48,092 bases of DNA from Desulfuromonas sp. (GTDB lineage: Bacteria > Desulfobacterota > Desulfuromonadia > Desulfuromonadales > Geopsychrobacteraceae). Below the pieces are notes generated by a model. It ran no database searches. It was given only the letters and a program-made list of their open reading frames with translations, and had not been told where the DNA came from. Each line of letters begins with the position of its first letter. The stretch's first letter is position 1. A program made the translations under genes and the position numbers. This document shows positions 36,142-45,656 of the stretch, piece after piece. The stretch lies in the NCBI GenBank assembly GCA_002869695.1, contig PKUD01000199.1, positions 1 through 48,092 on the forward strand, written 5' to 3'.

Positions 36142-37413
36142 TTATCGGTTCAGCGCCCGCGCGCCAATATCTTTGCGATAGTGAACATCCTGCCAATCGA
36201 TTGCCGCGACACCTTCATAGGCCTTATCGATAGCCTCACGGACAGAGTTGCCCAATCCGGTCACACCGAGCACCCGGCCACCATTATTGACAATCTGGCC
36301 CTCTTTAAGCTTCGTACCGGCGTGGAAGACAACCAGATCATCCAGCATCGCAGCCCGCTCCAGACCGGCAATCGGCAGACCTTTTTCGAATGCCCCCGGA
36401 TAGCCGCCGGACGCCATCACCACACAGACGGCGGCCTTGTCGTACCAGTCGATGGAATCCTGCTGCAACTCACCCCTGGCACAGGCCTGCAGTACCGGGA
36501 CAATATCCGACTTCATCCGCATCAGCAGCGGCTGTGCTTCAGGGTCCCCGAAGCGGGCATTGTACTCGACGACCCGTGGTTGACCGTCCCTGATCATCAG
36601 ACCGACGTAGAGAATTCCGACATACGGGCAGCCATCTGCGGCCATCCCGGCAACGGTCGGCCGGACGATCGAGTCAACAATGATATCGTGTAATTTTTCT
36701 GTTACAACCGGAGCCGGGGAATAAGCTCCCATGCCACCGGTATTCGGGCCCTCGTCATTGTCGTTAACCCGCTTGTGATCCTGCGAAGAGGCGAGCGGCA
36801 GAATATTTCTGCCGTCGGTGAAAGCAAAGAAAGACGCCTCCTCGCCATCCATGAATTCCTCGATCACCACACTGGCGCCTGCAGCGCCGAAAACCTTGTC
36901 GAGCATAATATCATCGACCGCGGCGATCGCCTGCTCCTCGGACATGGCAACGATGACACCCTTGCCTGCCGCTAAGCCATCAGCCTTGACCACAATCGGA
37001 GCGCCCTGTTCCCTGATGTAGTTCACCGCGGCCGCATGATCAGTGAAACTTTTATACGCCGCGGTCGGGATCTGATGCCTGGCCATCAGATCCTTGGAGA
37101 AACCCTTGCTCCCTTCGATCTGTGCTGCAGCTTTATTCGGCCCGAAAATGTCCAGACCGGCCTCCTGGAACATGTCAACGATACCCATGGTCAGCGGAAC
37201 TTCCGGACCGACAACGGTCAGATCGACTGCCTCCGCCTTGGCAAAAGCACAGAGTTCGTCAAGCTCATCGGCTCCGATATGAACACATTCAGCCAGTTCG
37301 GCAATTCCGGGATTCCCGGGAGCACAGTAGATTTTCTCGACCAGCGGCGACTGGGCAATCTTCCAAACCAGGGCATGTTCTCGGCCACCACCACCGACAA
37401 CCAAAATTTTCAT
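36142..37413 (-). CDS. purD: Phosphoribosylamine-glycine ligase
   Basis: The protein has 423 residues and is an ATP-grasp enzyme of purine synthesis. Motifs are MKILVVGGGGREHALVWKIA at the start, the VKADGLAAGKGVIVA lysine strand, EEFMDGEEASFFAFTDG, NTGGMGAYSPAP and the C-terminal YNARFGDPEAQ. It lies 28 bases before purE and 113 bases after purH. Confidence 0.97.
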   Translation of the reverse strand: MKILVVGGGGREHALVWKIAQSPLVEKIYCAPGNPGIAELAECVHIGADELDELCAFAKAEAVDLTVVGPEVPLTMGIVDMFQEAGLDIFGPNKAAAQIEGSKGFSKDLMARHQIPTAAYKSFTDHAAAVNYIREQGAPIVVKADGLAAGKGVIVAMSEEQAIAAVDDIMLDKVFGAAGASVVIEEFMDGEEASFFAFTDGRNILPLASSQDHKRVNDNDEGPNTGGMGAYSPAPVVTEKLHDIIVDSIVRPTVAGMAADGCPYVGILYVGLMIRDGQPRVVEYNARFGDPEAQPLLMRMKSDIVPVLQACARGELQQDSIDWYDKAAVCVVMASGGYPGAFEKGLPIAGLERAAMLDDLVVFHAGTKLKEGQIVNNGGRVLGVTGLGNSVREAIDKAYEGVAAIDWQDVHYRKDIGARALNR

Positions 37414-37526
37414 AATCGAACTCCTTGCTGGTCCCGCTGAAACCCTGTGAGACGACGAAAAATGAAATCCTTAGAAATTCAAGAACTCGTCAGCACAGTA
37501 TATCTGAGCAGTTGACCAATTTTTAT

Positions 37527-39092
37527 TTAATGGCGGAAGTGTCGCATTCCGGTAAACACCATGGCGATGCCGTGCTCGTCGGCCGCGGCAATGACCTCCT
37601 CATCGCGGATCGACCCCCCCGGCTGAATAACCGCCGTCACTCCGGCAGCGGCCGCATTGTCGATGCCATCGCGGAAGGGAAAAAAGGCATCCGACGCCAT
37701 GGCCGAGCCCTGCACTTCCAACCCCGCATGTTCGGCTTTGATCACGGCAATCCGGGCAGAGTTGACCCGGCTCATCTGCCCGGCACCGACACCGATGGTC
37801 ATTCCATCCTTGCCATAGACGATGGCATTTGACTTGACGAACTTGGCGACCCGCCAGGCAAACTGGAGATCTTCCTGCTCTTTCGCCGTCGGCACCCGTT
37901 TGGTCACCACTTGCAGGTCGGCACTGAGCTGCAGATCGGCATCCTGAACCAGCAGCCCGCCGTTGACCCGTTTGAAATCTAAACGCTGTCCGGTTTCGGC
38001 CGGCCATTCGCCACACTCGAGCAGTCGAACGTTCTTTTTGGCCGCCACCACTTCAGACGCCTCGGCGGCCACCTTCGGCGCGATGATAACTTCGACAAAC
38101 TGCTTGTCAACAATGGCTTGGGCGGTTTCGGCGTCCAGTTCCCTGTTGAAGGCGATAATGCCACCGAAAGCTGATTCAGGATCGGTGCTGAACGCACGCT
38201 GGTAAGCGTCGAGAAGGGTTTTGCCGACCGCGACCCCGCAGGGATTGGCGTGCTTGACAATCACGCAGGCCGGTCCCTCGCTAAACTGCTTGACGCACTC
38301 AAGAGCGGCGTCGGTATCGCCGATATTGTTGTAAGAGAGGGCCTTGCCCTGCAATTGTTTCGCCGTGGCGATAGACGCCTCGGTCACATCTTTTTCAACG
38401 TAGAAAGCTGCTTTCTGATGGGGATTCTCACCGTAGCGCATCCCCTGCGCCTTTTTAAACTGCAGGCTGAGTGCGGGGGGGAAATCGACCGCGTCATCAT
38501 CGACCTTGCACCCTAGCCAGTTGGAGATGGCACCGTCGTACGCAGCGGTATGCTGATACACCTTGACAGCCAATTTGAAGTTGGTCTCAGCGGAAACGGA
38601 GCCATTATTCTGCCGCATCTCTTCAATCACCGGAGCGTAGTCAGCGGGGTCAACCAGCACGGTTACCGACCGGTTGTTTTTGGCCGCGCTGCGCAGCATG
38701 GTCGGTCCACCGATGTCAATATTCTCGATGGCATCTTCCAAAGCGCAATCCGGTTTGGCCACTGTCGATTCGAAGGGGTAAAGGTTGACCACCACCAGGT
38801 CAATCGGCTCGATCCCATGCTCTGCCATGGTCGCAACATGCTCCTGGTTGTCTCGCAGGCCAAGCAGTCCGCCATGCACTTTCGGATGCAGGGTCTTCAC
38901 CCGGCCATCGAGCATTTCCGGGAAACCGGTAAACTCGGAAACGTCCTTGACCGGGATTCCTGCATCGCGGATCATCTTCGCGGTCCCCCCGGTAGAAAGA
39001 ATCTCAACCCCGAACCCATTCAGCTCACGAGCAAGTTCGACAATCCCCGCCTTATCGGAGACGGAGACCAGCGCACGTTTGATGACAGCCAT
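37527..39092 (-). CDS. purH: Bifunctional AICAR transformylase / IMP cyclohydrolase
   Basis: The protein has 521 residues and catalyses the last two steps to IMP. The IMP-cyclohydrolase (MGS-like) domain is at about 1-190 ([34 protein letters not shown]). The transformylase domain follows, with [11 protein letters not shown]-like [14 protein letters not shown] and [12 protein letters not shown], which carries the catalytic Lys-His. It ends FTGMRHFRH. Complete. It is the first gene of the purine group; the preceding ASKHA gene is closed by a terminator, so purH likely has its own promoter. Confidence 0.97.
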   Translation of the reverse strand: MAVIKRALVSVSDKAGIVELARELNGFGVEILSTGGTAKMIRDAGIPVKDVSEFTGFPEMLDGRVKTLHPKVHGGLLGLRDNQEHVATMAEHGIEPIDLVVVNLYPFESTVAKPDCALEDAIENIDIGGPTMLRSAAKNNRSVTVLVDPADYAPVIEEMRQNNGSVSAETNFKLAVKVYQHTAAYDGAISNWLGCKVDDDAVDFPPALSLQFKKAQGMRYGENPHQKAAFYVEKDVTEASIATAKQLQGKALSYNNIGDTDAALECVKQFSEGPACVIVKHANPCGVAVGKTLLDAYQRAFSTDPESAFGGIIAFNRELDAETAQAIVDKQFVEVIIAPKVAAEASEVVAAKKNVRLLECGEWPAETGQRLDFKRVNGGLLVQDADLQLSADLQVVTKRVPTAKEQEDLQFAWRVAKFVKSNAIVYGKDGMTIGVGAGQMSRVNSARIAVIKAEHAGLEVQGSAMASDAFFPFRDGIDNAAAAGVTAVIQPGGSIRDEEVIAAADEHGIAMVFTGMRHFRH

Positions 39093-39180
39093 AGCAGCAC
39101 CCTTTCTTGAGAAAATATGGATTGAAAACTATAAGTCTCCCGGCAGGGGTACGGACGTTGAGATGCCGTAAACGCCGGAT

Positions 39181-39218
39181 AAAAAAACGAAGAAAGGACA
39201 GTCGCCAGGGGACTGTCC
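39181..39218 (-). terminator. Terminator after the alr-ASKHA unit
   Basis: A perfect 8-bp stem GGACAGTC (39196-39203) / GACTGTCC (39211-39218) with a 7-base loop, followed on the minus strand by TTTCTTCGTTTTTTT. It lies just past the ASKHA stop. Confidence 0.75.
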
Positions 39219-39226
39219 ATAGGCTT

Positions 39227-40477
39227 TCAGAGTTTCGGGTTCGTCTCTGCAAAATCAAGCGAACTGAGGAAGCTCTGTTCAAATGCGGGGGTACCCGAAA
39301 GGGGATAGGGCTTCAGTTCGGCAGCGAGTCGCCGCACCCGCTCTTCCCCGTCCTTTTCTAACAGCTGGACCATCACTCCATCCAGGACTGCAGAAGGGAG
39401 GAAGCGGACCTTATCTAGCATGATTTCAGGGAGCATGGCAACCCCTTTCAGATCCGTTACGGGGAGTGCCGTCCCCAACGCCCCGGCAATACGGACAGAG
39501 GTGATATCGCTTGGCGCTAAACCGGTTCGTTGCAGCAGACAAGCGATCCCCGCCGCAACAGCCCCCTTGGCCAGTTGAAACGATCTGACATCCTGCTGCC
39601 TGATCAGCAGCCGGTGCCGCGCGTCATAATACAGCTGCAGAAAAACCTCCCCAGCTGACTCAACCAGGTAGCGGGATAACGGGGTATCGACGTCTGAACT
39701 GGAAGAGATGCGCCCCTGCGGATTGAGCAGTCCACCCTTGAGTGCCGTACTAATGGCTGAAAAGAAACCGCTCCCACAGATCCCGACCGGCCCGACCCCG
39801 CCGACGACATCCAGTTCGATCCGTTCGGAATCACAGCTGACACGCTGAATGGCACCGGCCCCGTGGCGCATTCCGCAGGACAAGTGTCCAGCCTCGAAAG
39901 CGGGGCCCGCAGCCACCGACGTCACCAGCCACTGCCGGCCATCCCATAACGCCAGTTCGGCATTGGTTCCCAGGTCGATGTAGAGAGTCGGTGAGACGGG
40001 TTGACCACCGGCCAGAACAACCGCCACCAGGTCACCGCCGACATAACCACTGACCAGCGGGAAAAGGTAGAACGGGACGGGAAGATTGATACCGTTTTCC
40101 CGGGAGTCGAGAAAAGCTCCGGCGAGATCGTCCGGCCGGTGGGGCGGAAACAGGATTTGTTCGACCGGCCGGCCGGCCAGCAGGAGCGAGATCGCCGGGT
40201 TTGCCGCAACCGCAGCGGCTGAGATATCCGCGCGTACCGAACCGGCCTGGCCGAGCAGCTTATCGACCAGCCGGTTCACTGCGCCCGCTAACAGCGCCTG
40301 GAGCTCTTCAGCCTTTCCGGAGCAGGCAGCCTCCAGGCGTCTGATAACATCATCGCCAAACTCTTTCTGCGGATTATCCGTCACCGCCTCGGCGAGTACC
40401 GCACCACCCGGCGTCAAGAGTCGGCCGGCCAGGGTCGTGGTTCCCAGATCAAGTCCGAGCAGGATCGGTTCAGCCAC
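39227..40477 (-). CDS. ASKHA-domain protein (RACo-like, DUF4445), no ferredoxin domain
   Basis: The protein has 416 residues. It resembles the C-terminal ASKHA part of corrinoid-activation/regeneration proteins: ATP-site LGLDLGTTTLAGRLL at the very start, then YIDLGTNAELALWD, SVAAGPAFEAGHLSCGM, GVGPVGICGSGFFSAI and RIAGALGTALPVTDLK. Typical RACo proteins carry an N-terminal 2Fe-2S ferredoxin domain, absent here, so an electron donor would have to be separate. It starts at GTG 40477 and overlaps alr by 8 bases, so translation is coupled. The partner, possibly a corrinoid protein, is not in the window. Confidence 0.85.
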   Translation of the reverse strand: MAEPILLGLDLGTTTLAGRLLTPGGAVLAEAVTDNPQKEFGDDVIRRLEAACSGKAEELQALLAGAVNRLVDKLLGQAGSVRADISAAAVAANPAISLLLAGRPVEQILFPPHRPDDLAGAFLDSRENGINLPVPFYLFPLVSGYVGGDLVAVVLAGGQPVSPTLYIDLGTNAELALWDGRQWLVTSVAAGPAFEAGHLSCGMRHGAGAIQRVSCDSERIELDVVGGVGPVGICGSGFFSAISTALKGGLLNPQGRISSSSDVDTPLSRYLVESAGEVFLQLYYDARHRLLIRQQDVRSFQLAKGAVAAGIACLLQRTGLAPSDITSVRIAGALGTALPVTDLKGVAMLPEIMLDKVRFLPSAVLDGVMVQLLEKDGEERVRRLAAELKPYPLSGTPAFEQSFLSSLDFAETNPKL

Positions 40478-41609
40478 CCTGTCCCTCCAAGTAGCGGCGC
40501 GGCACCCGCTGACCGATCCGACAGAACACCTCGTAGCTAATACTGCCGACCCATTCAGCCCACTCTTCGGCGCTGATCAGCTGATCCCCCATAGCGCCGA
40601 GCAGGGTCACCGGGTCCCCCACGTCTACCTGCGGAATATCAGTGACATCGATCATGATCCAATCCATGCAGACAGTACCGATCACCGGCGCACGCTGCCC
40701 ACCGACCAGGACCTGGCCTCGATTGGTGAGCAACCGATTGTATCCGTCGGCATAACCGATCGGTAAAACCGCGACCAGGGTTTCCCTTCGGGCATGAAAG
40801 CGATGCCCGTAGGAGACTCCGGTCCCTGGCGGAACTCGCTTCAACAGGGCAATCCGGGTGCGCAGGTGCATAACCGGCTCAAGATCAAGCGACTCACGGT
40901 ATTTCTCGCCCGGCATACCGCCGTAGAGCATGATTCCAGGTCTCACCAGGGTACATTCGGGACAGTCCCAGCCGACCAGTCCGGCGCTATTGCCGATATG
41001 GATATCAGGAATTACCAGTCCTTGCGAGCGTACCTCCCGCAGCAACGCGCTGAATTTTTCCAACTGACCCGGAGTCACCTCATCCTGCATCTCATCGGCA
41101 CAGGCCAGGTGTGACATCAGTCCGACAAACCGGAGCCCCTGAAGGTGACTCAACTCCGGCAGCAACTGAAGAAATTCATCGGGGAGAAAACCGGCCCTCC
41201 CCATCCCTGTATCCAGCTTGAGGTGAACCTTCATTGCGTGCCCTGCCTGTCGGGCAAAACGATCCAGACGGAACAGGCTCTGGCGATCACTGACCGCCGG
41301 CATCAGTTGGTGCTGCAGGAACTGCTCTTCCTGCCCGGGATAACACCCTCCGAACACCAGAATCGGGTGGGAAATACCAGCCTGGCGCAGCTCAAGTGCT
41401 TCCTCAAGGAGCGCGACCCCGAACTGTTCAACTCCGGCAGCCGCCAATGCCTGGCTGACGTGAACCGCCCCGTGACCGTAAGCATCTGCTTTGACCACGG
41501 CAAGGATGCGTTGCCCGGAACGGCAGAATCTGGTCACCTGCGCGAGGTTATGACGCAGGGCAGCAAGGTCGATTTCAGCAACTGTCGGGCGTGGACTATT
41601 GGTCATCAT
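40470..41609 (-). CDS. alr: Alanine racemase
   Basis: This 379-residue PLP enzyme makes D-alanine for peptidoglycan. The frame is open from 41771, but AAGGGAA lies 4 bases before ATG 41609 (and 7 before ATG 41606), and the product then starts MMTNSPRPTVAEIDLAALRH, as in the family. The PLP Lys is in VVKADAYGHGA, and the catalytic Tyr in VSYGHRFHA. The end RRYLEGQGG is complete. It is divergent from thiED. Confidence 0.96.
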   Translation of the reverse strand: MMTNSPRPTVAEIDLAALRHNLAQVTRFCRSGQRILAVVKADAYGHGAVHVSQALAAAGVEQFGVALLEEALELRQAGISHPILVFGGCYPGQEEQFLQHQLMPAVSDRQSLFRLDRFARQAGHAMKVHLKLDTGMGRAGFLPDEFLQLLPELSHLQGLRFVGLMSHLACADEMQDEVTPGQLEKFSALLREVRSQGLVIPDIHIGNSAGLVGWDCPECTLVRPGIMLYGGMPGEKYRESLDLEPVMHLRTRIALLKRVPPGTGVSYGHRFHARRETLVAVLPIGYADGYNRLLTNRGQVLVGGQRAPVIGTVCMDWIMIDVTDIPQVDVGDPVTLLGAMGDQLISAEEWAEWVGSISYEVFCRIGQRVPRRYLEGQGG

Positions 41610-41717
41610 CTGCTTCCCTTGAAAATTGGCATAACTCTGAAAAATCAGTATTCTAAGCCGCTCTCCATCTCCCTGTAAAGCATCCAGCCACAGGCAGTTA
41701 AATATTATTAATTGCAA

Positions 41718-41747
41718 TTGACACAAAACGATTGAACCTGATACGAT
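41718..41747 (+). promoter_or_regulatory. Sigma-70 promoter of thiED
   Basis: TTGACA (41718-41723, perfect) and TACGAT (41742-41747) are 18 bases apart. Transcription would start near 41754, leaving a leader of about 150 bases before the ATG at 41905. Confidence 0.6.
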
Positions 41748-41753
41748 TTTTAA

Positions 41754-41904
41754 CTTGCACTGGGGCTGCAATCACTATGACAACGCAACGCCAGCCCACG
41801 ACTTGCGGTATAAGGTTAACCCGGCATCCTGTGCTGGCGCCACCTGGCTACGCTGGTGGAACAGGCAAGACCGTGTCTGCGGTATAACCCCTAGGAGCGT
41901 ACTG
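41754..41904 (+). promoter_or_regulatory. Structured-looking 5' leader of thiED, unassigned
   Basis: The leader can form several hairpins: GGGCTG (41763-41768) with CAGCCC (41792-41797), CCGGCA with TGCTGG (41821-41837 region), and CCACC with GGTGG (41840-41860 region). The 10-mer TGCGGTATAA occurs twice (41804-41813 and 41878-41887); GGTTA near 41814 could pair with TAACC near 41885. The TPP riboswitch core (CTGAGA, then ACCTGATC...GGATAATGCC) is not present. No known riboswitch class was recognised. Confidence 0.5.
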
Positions 41905-43332
41905 ATGCTTTCTGGTCTCTACCTGATTACCGATGACAATCGCGATGGCAACCTGCTGAGCCGGGTTCAGGATGCGCTCCGCGGGGGAGCCCGCGTGGTT
42001 CAGTATCGCGCCAAGCACCAGTCCCCTGCTGAACGTATGGCGACAGCCGAACTGCTGCATGCCGCCTGCCGTGCGGCCGGTGCCAAATTTATTATTAATG
42101 ACCTCCCCGAAATGGTCCGCGAGATAGACGCCGACGGAGTCCATCTGGGGCAGGATGATATGTCGATAAGCGAAGCCAGACAGATTGTCGGACGTGACAA
42201 ACTGATCGGTATCTCCACGCACAGTGTCGACGAAGCGCTCAAAGCCGAAAGTCACGGCGCCGACTATGTCGCTCTCGGCAGCGTGTTTGCCACCGATACC
42301 AAGGACGACGCAAACGTAGTCGGTCTCGACACCTTGAGTAAAGTCCGGCGCGCGGTGCGCATCCCTCTGGTTGCTATTGGCGGGATTGATCCGGCCGGTG
42401 CAGACCTGGCTATCGAAACGGGGGCTGATGCGATAGCCGTCATTTCCGGGGTCATGAATGATTCGAACCCGGCGATCGCGGCACGCGAGTATTCCCTGCT
42501 GTTCAATCGCCACCGCGATCTCCCGCGGGGGCGGGTCATGACGATTGCCGGTTCTGATTCCGGAGGCGGAGCGGGCATTCAGGCCGACCTGAAGACGATC
42601 ACCCTGCTCGGCAGCTACGGCAGCAGCGTGCTTACCGCCCTGACCGCGCAGAACACCCTGGGTGTCGATGCGATCGAGCCGGTCCAGTCCGGATTTGTCA
42701 GCGCCCAGATCGATGCGGTTCTCTCGGATATCGGTGCCGACACAGTCAAGACCGGCATGCTCAATTGGGGCGGCATCATCGTTCGGGTTGCCAGGGCGAT
42801 CGAACAGCACGCTCTGCTCTCTGTTGTCGATCCGGTGATGGTCGCCAAGGGCGGAGCCAAGCTGCTTGACAAGGAAGCCATCGACAGCCTGCTGGCACAC
42901 CTGATCCCTCGGGCTTTCCTGCTCACACCGAACCTGCCGGAAGCGGAAACCCTGACCGGCATGCCGGTCGAGACCGAGGCAGAGATGGAACAGGCCGGTC
43001 GCAGCCTGCTCGAGCTCGGAGCGCGCAACGTCCTGCTTAAGGGTGGACATCTGCAGGGTGCTGCCGTTGACCTGCTGTTCATCGGTGACCAGATGCATCG
43101 CCTCGAAGCACCGCGGATAGACACGCGCAATACCCATGGAACCGGTTGCACCTATTCTGCGGCCATAGCCACCTTCCTGGCCCAGGGCTACCCGCTGCTG
43201 AAAGCTGTCGAACGGAGCAAGCAGTTCATCAATCTGGCCATTGAAAATGCCGTTGATTGCGGTGCGGGCCACGGCCCGGTCAATCATTTACGTGCAGCGC
43301 AACTGCTCGACCAGGAAAAAGATGCAGATTAG
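41905..43332 (+). CDS. thiED: Bifunctional thiamine-phosphate synthase / HMP(-P) kinase
   Basis: The protein has 475 residues from ATG 41905, with AGGAG 9 bases upstream; the frame extends to 41755 without a ribosome site. The ThiE half (about 1-205) has LYLITDDN, VQYRAKHQSP, FIINDLPEMV, DGVHLGQDDM and ISTHSVDEA. The ThiD half (about 210-475) has MTIAGSDSGGGAGIQAD, VDPVMVAKGGAKLL and the NTHGTGCTYSAAIAT nucleotide loop. It couples HMP-PP formation to ring joining in thiamine synthesis. thiC follows 96 bases downstream. Confidence 0.95.
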   Translation: MLSGLYLITDDNRDGNLLSRVQDALRGGARVVQYRAKHQSPAERMATAELLHAACRAAGAKFIINDLPEMVREIDADGVHLGQDDMSISEARQIVGRDKLIGISTHSVDEALKAESHGADYVALGSVFATDTKDDANVVGLDTLSKVRRAVRIPLVAIGGIDPAGADLAIETGADAIAVISGVMNDSNPAIAAREYSLLFNRHRDLPRGRVMTIAGSDSGGGAGIQADLKTITLLGSYGSSVLTALTAQNTLGVDAIEPVQSGFVSAQIDAVLSDIGADTVKTGMLNWGGIIVRVARAIEQHALLSVVDPVMVAKGGAKLLDKEAIDSLLAHLIPRAFLLTPNLPEAETLTGMPVETEAEMEQAGRSLLELGARNVLLKGGHLQGAAVDLLFIGDQMHRLEAPRIDTRNTHGTGCTYSAAIATFLAQGYPLLKAVERSKQFINLAIENAVDCGAGHGPVNHLRAAQLLDQEKDAD

Positions 43333-43370
43333 TATCGGCAAGCAGCCGGCAACTCCAGTTTTGCTCACAT

Positions 43371-43410
43371 GCAGCGTCACAGTCCTGGGACTGCCGACGC
43401 TGCTTTTCTC
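43371..43410 (+). terminator. Hairpin between thiED and thiC, possible attenuator
   Basis: A stem GCAGCGTC (43371-43378) / GACGCTGC (43396-43403) with an inner pairing AGTC / GACT, followed by TTTTCTCTG. It lies 18 bases before the thiC start, so it may tune thiC expression or end thiED transcripts. Confidence 0.55.
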
Positions 43411-43428
43411 TGTTCACAGGAAAAAAAT

Positions 43429-44733
43429 ATGACCCTATTGGAAATGGCCCGAGCGGGCCAGATTAACGACCTCATGCGTCAGGCAGCCAGCACCGAAAAT
43501 ATTGACCCGGAACTGCTGCGCCAGAAGATTGCGGACGGCACCGCCGTCATCTGTCGTAACGTCAAGCACACCAATGCGCCACCCCTGGCCGTTGGCGCAG
43601 GCCTGAGGACCAAAACCAACGCCAACATCGGCACCAGTCAGGACGATACAAGCATCGATAAGGAGCTCGACAAAGCCAAGGTTGCCGTTGCTGCCGGTGC
43701 CGATGCGATCATGGATCTTTCAACGGGCGGACCGATCGACGAAATTCGGGCGGCGATCGCAAATCAGACCAATATCTGCCTCGGTAGTGTCCCTCTCTAT
43801 CAGGCCGCCTGCGATGCGGTCCTCAAACAGGGCAAGCCGATCGTTGATATGACCGTTGATGATATTTTTGCCGGGGTTATCAAGCATCTGGAGGATGGGG
43901 TTGACTTCATTACCGTCCACTGCGGTGTGACCCGCGACACAGTTGCACGGATGGAGCAGGAAGGTCGGATCATGGAGGTCGTCTCACGGGGCGGGTCCTT
44001 CACGGTCGAGTGGATGCTTTACAACAACGCAGAGAATCCCCTTTACGAACACTTTGACCGGCTGCTGGAGATTGTCCGCCCCTACGATGCGGTCCTCTCA
44101 CTGGGAGATGGATTCCGCCCGGGCTGCCTCGCCGACGCCACCGACAGGGCCCAGATTCATGAACTGCTGCTGCTTGGTGAACTGACCCAACGGGCCCAGG
44201 ATGCCGGCATCCAGGTGATGATTGAAGGCCCCGGCCACGTCCCACTGAACCAGATCGAGGCCAACATCAAGCTACAGAAACGCCTCTGTCACGGCGCGCC
44301 GTTCTACGTGCTGGGTCCGCTGGTCACCGACATAGCTCCCGGCTACGACCATATCACCTCGGCGATAGGTGGCACCATTGCTGCGGCCGCAGGGGCTGAC
44401 TTCCTCTGCTACGTCACCCCCAGCGAGCATCTGCGTCTGCCGACGATCGAAGATGTCCACGAAGGGGTCATGGCCGCACGTATCGCCGCCCATGCCGCCG
44501 ATATCGTCAAAGGAGTTCCGGGCGCGATAGAAAAAGATCATGCCATGGCCCGTTGCCGCAAGAACCTGGACTGGAAAGGTCAGTTCAAGCTGGCGATCGA
44601 TCCCGAAAAAGCCCGGCGCTTGAGGGCCGAATCGGGGGTCGACGAAGAGCATGGTGCCTGTACCATGTGCGGAGCGCTCTGTGCCTACAAGGTGATGAAC
44701 GAGCGACACGACAAGGAGACGACACCCAGTTAA
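43429..44733 (+). CDS. thiC: Phosphomethylpyrimidine synthase
   Basis: The protein has 434 residues from ATG 43429 (MTLLEMARAGQINDLM), with AGGA 7 bases upstream. It is a radical-SAM enzyme making HMP-P from AIR. Characteristic segments are AVGAGLRTKTNANIGTS, ADAIMDLSTGGPID, GRIMEVVSRGG, DGFRPGC, EGPGHVPLNQIE and YVLGPLVTDIAPGYDHIT. The cluster motif near the C-terminus reads CTMCGALC, i.e. CX2CX3C, whereas the long E. coli form has CX2CX4C. The length is that of short ThiC proteins. Confidence 0.96.
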   Translation: MTLLEMARAGQINDLMRQAASTENIDPELLRQKIADGTAVICRNVKHTNAPPLAVGAGLRTKTNANIGTSQDDTSIDKELDKAKVAVAAGADAIMDLSTGGPIDEIRAAIANQTNICLGSVPLYQAACDAVLKQGKPIVDMTVDDIFAGVIKHLEDGVDFITVHCGVTRDTVARMEQEGRIMEVVSRGGSFTVEWMLYNNAENPLYEHFDRLLEIVRPYDAVLSLGDGFRPGCLADATDRAQIHELLLLGELTQRAQDAGIQVMIEGPGHVPLNQIEANIKLQKRLCHGAPFYVLGPLVTDIAPGYDHITSAIGGTIAAAAGADFLCYVTPSEHLRLPTIEDVHEGVMAARIAAHAADIVKGVPGAIEKDHAMARCRKNLDWKGQFKLAIDPEKARRLRAESGVDEEHGACTMCGALCAYKVMNERHDKETTPS

Positions 44734-44785
44734 GCGAGGACAGGACTCCTTTCCTGCTGAGACGAGACGTTTTATTCCGTTATTG

Positions 44786-44809
44786 GCTGCCCGCAGTGTT
44801 GCGGGCAGC
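44786..44809 (+). other. Hairpin between thiC and speD
   Basis: A perfect 10-bp stem GCTGCCCGCA / TGCGGGCAGC with loop GTGT. No U-tract follows on either strand, so it may be a rho-dependent end, RNA-stability element or speD leader structure. Confidence 0.5.
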
Positions 44810-44833
44810 TCGCACCTGTGAGACGAATGCCCT

Positions 44834-45646
44834 ATGTGCGCAAAAAAAATGACACGGCCCCGCCGGAGCCGCAAACTGAAACTCGACGGGTTCAACAACC
44901 TGACCAAAACCCTGTCATTCAACATCTACGACATCTGCTATGCAAAGCAACCGCAGGCACGCAAAGAGTACCTTGAATATATTGACGAGGAATATAACTC
45001 TGATCGTCTGACCCGGATTCTCACCGAGGTTGCAGATATCATCGGGGCAAACATTCTCAACATTTCCAGCCAGGACTACGACCCGATGGGGGCCAGTGTC
45101 ACGATCCTCATTGCCGAGGAACCATTGACTCCACAATCGGAACAGACCGCCGCGCTGCAATCGGAACAGGTCCTGGCCCACCTGGACAAAAGTCATCTCT
45201 GCGTCCACACCTACCCGGAGAGCGCTCCCAAAAGCGGCATTTCCACCTTCCGGGTCGATGTCGACGTTTCAACCTGTGGCAAGATCAGTCCGCTCAGGGC
45301 CCTCAATCACCTGATCAGCTCTTTTGACTCTGACATTGTCCTGGTCGATTACAAGGTCCGCGGTTTTACCCGCGACATACAGGGCAACAAGCACTATATC
45401 GACCACAAGATTCAGTCGATCCAGCAGTTTATCCGCAAATCGATTCGCGATCTCTACCAGTGCGTTGATATCAACATCTACCAGGAAAACCTTTTTCACA
45501 CCAAAATGCTGCTCAAGGACTTCAACCTGGAGACATACCTGTTTGCAACAGCCTATGAAGACTTTTCCGAAGCAGAGAAGAAGCAGGTCAAGCAGTTGCT
45601 GCAGCAGGAAATGACCGAAATATTCTATTCCAAAAACATTTACTGA
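44834..45646 (+). CDS. speD: S-adenosylmethionine decarboxylase proenzyme (E. coli type)
   Basis: The protein has 270 residues and is cleaved to a pyruvoyl enzyme that makes decarboxylated SAM for spermidine. [19 protein letters not shown] and [15 protein letters not shown] match the long enterobacterial SpeD; self-cleavage would fall before the Ser of the DKS segment. Later [16 protein letters not shown] and [11 protein letters not shown] are typical. ATG 44834 lacks a clear ribosome site; ATG 44849 is an alternative. No speE is in the window. chaN-like gene follows by 10 bases. Confidence 0.94.
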   Translation: MCAKKMTRPRRSRKLKLDGFNNLTKTLSFNIYDICYAKQPQARKEYLEYIDEEYNSDRLTRILTEVADIIGANILNISSQDYDPMGASVTILIAEEPLTPQSEQTAALQSEQVLAHLDKSHLCVHTYPESAPKSGISTFRVDVDVSTCGKISPLRALNHLISSFDSDIVLVDYKVRGFTRDIQGNKHYIDHKIQSIQQFIRKSIRDLYQCVDINIYQENLFHTKMLLKDFNLETYLFATAYEDFSEAEKKQVKQLLQQEMTEIFYSKNIY

Positions 45647-45656
45647 AGGTTCTTTC

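Noticed and set aside
41754-41904. TPP or cobalamin riboswitch before thiED
   Set aside because: Looked for CTGAGA, GGATAATGCC and the B12 box; none present. A GAACCTGAT string at 41733-41741 lies inside the promoter spacer and has no matching partner blocks.
41848-43287. 479-codon minus-strand frame opposite thiED
   Set aside because: ThiE and ThiD motifs fill the plus strand; the opposite frame is a by-product of GC-rich codon use.
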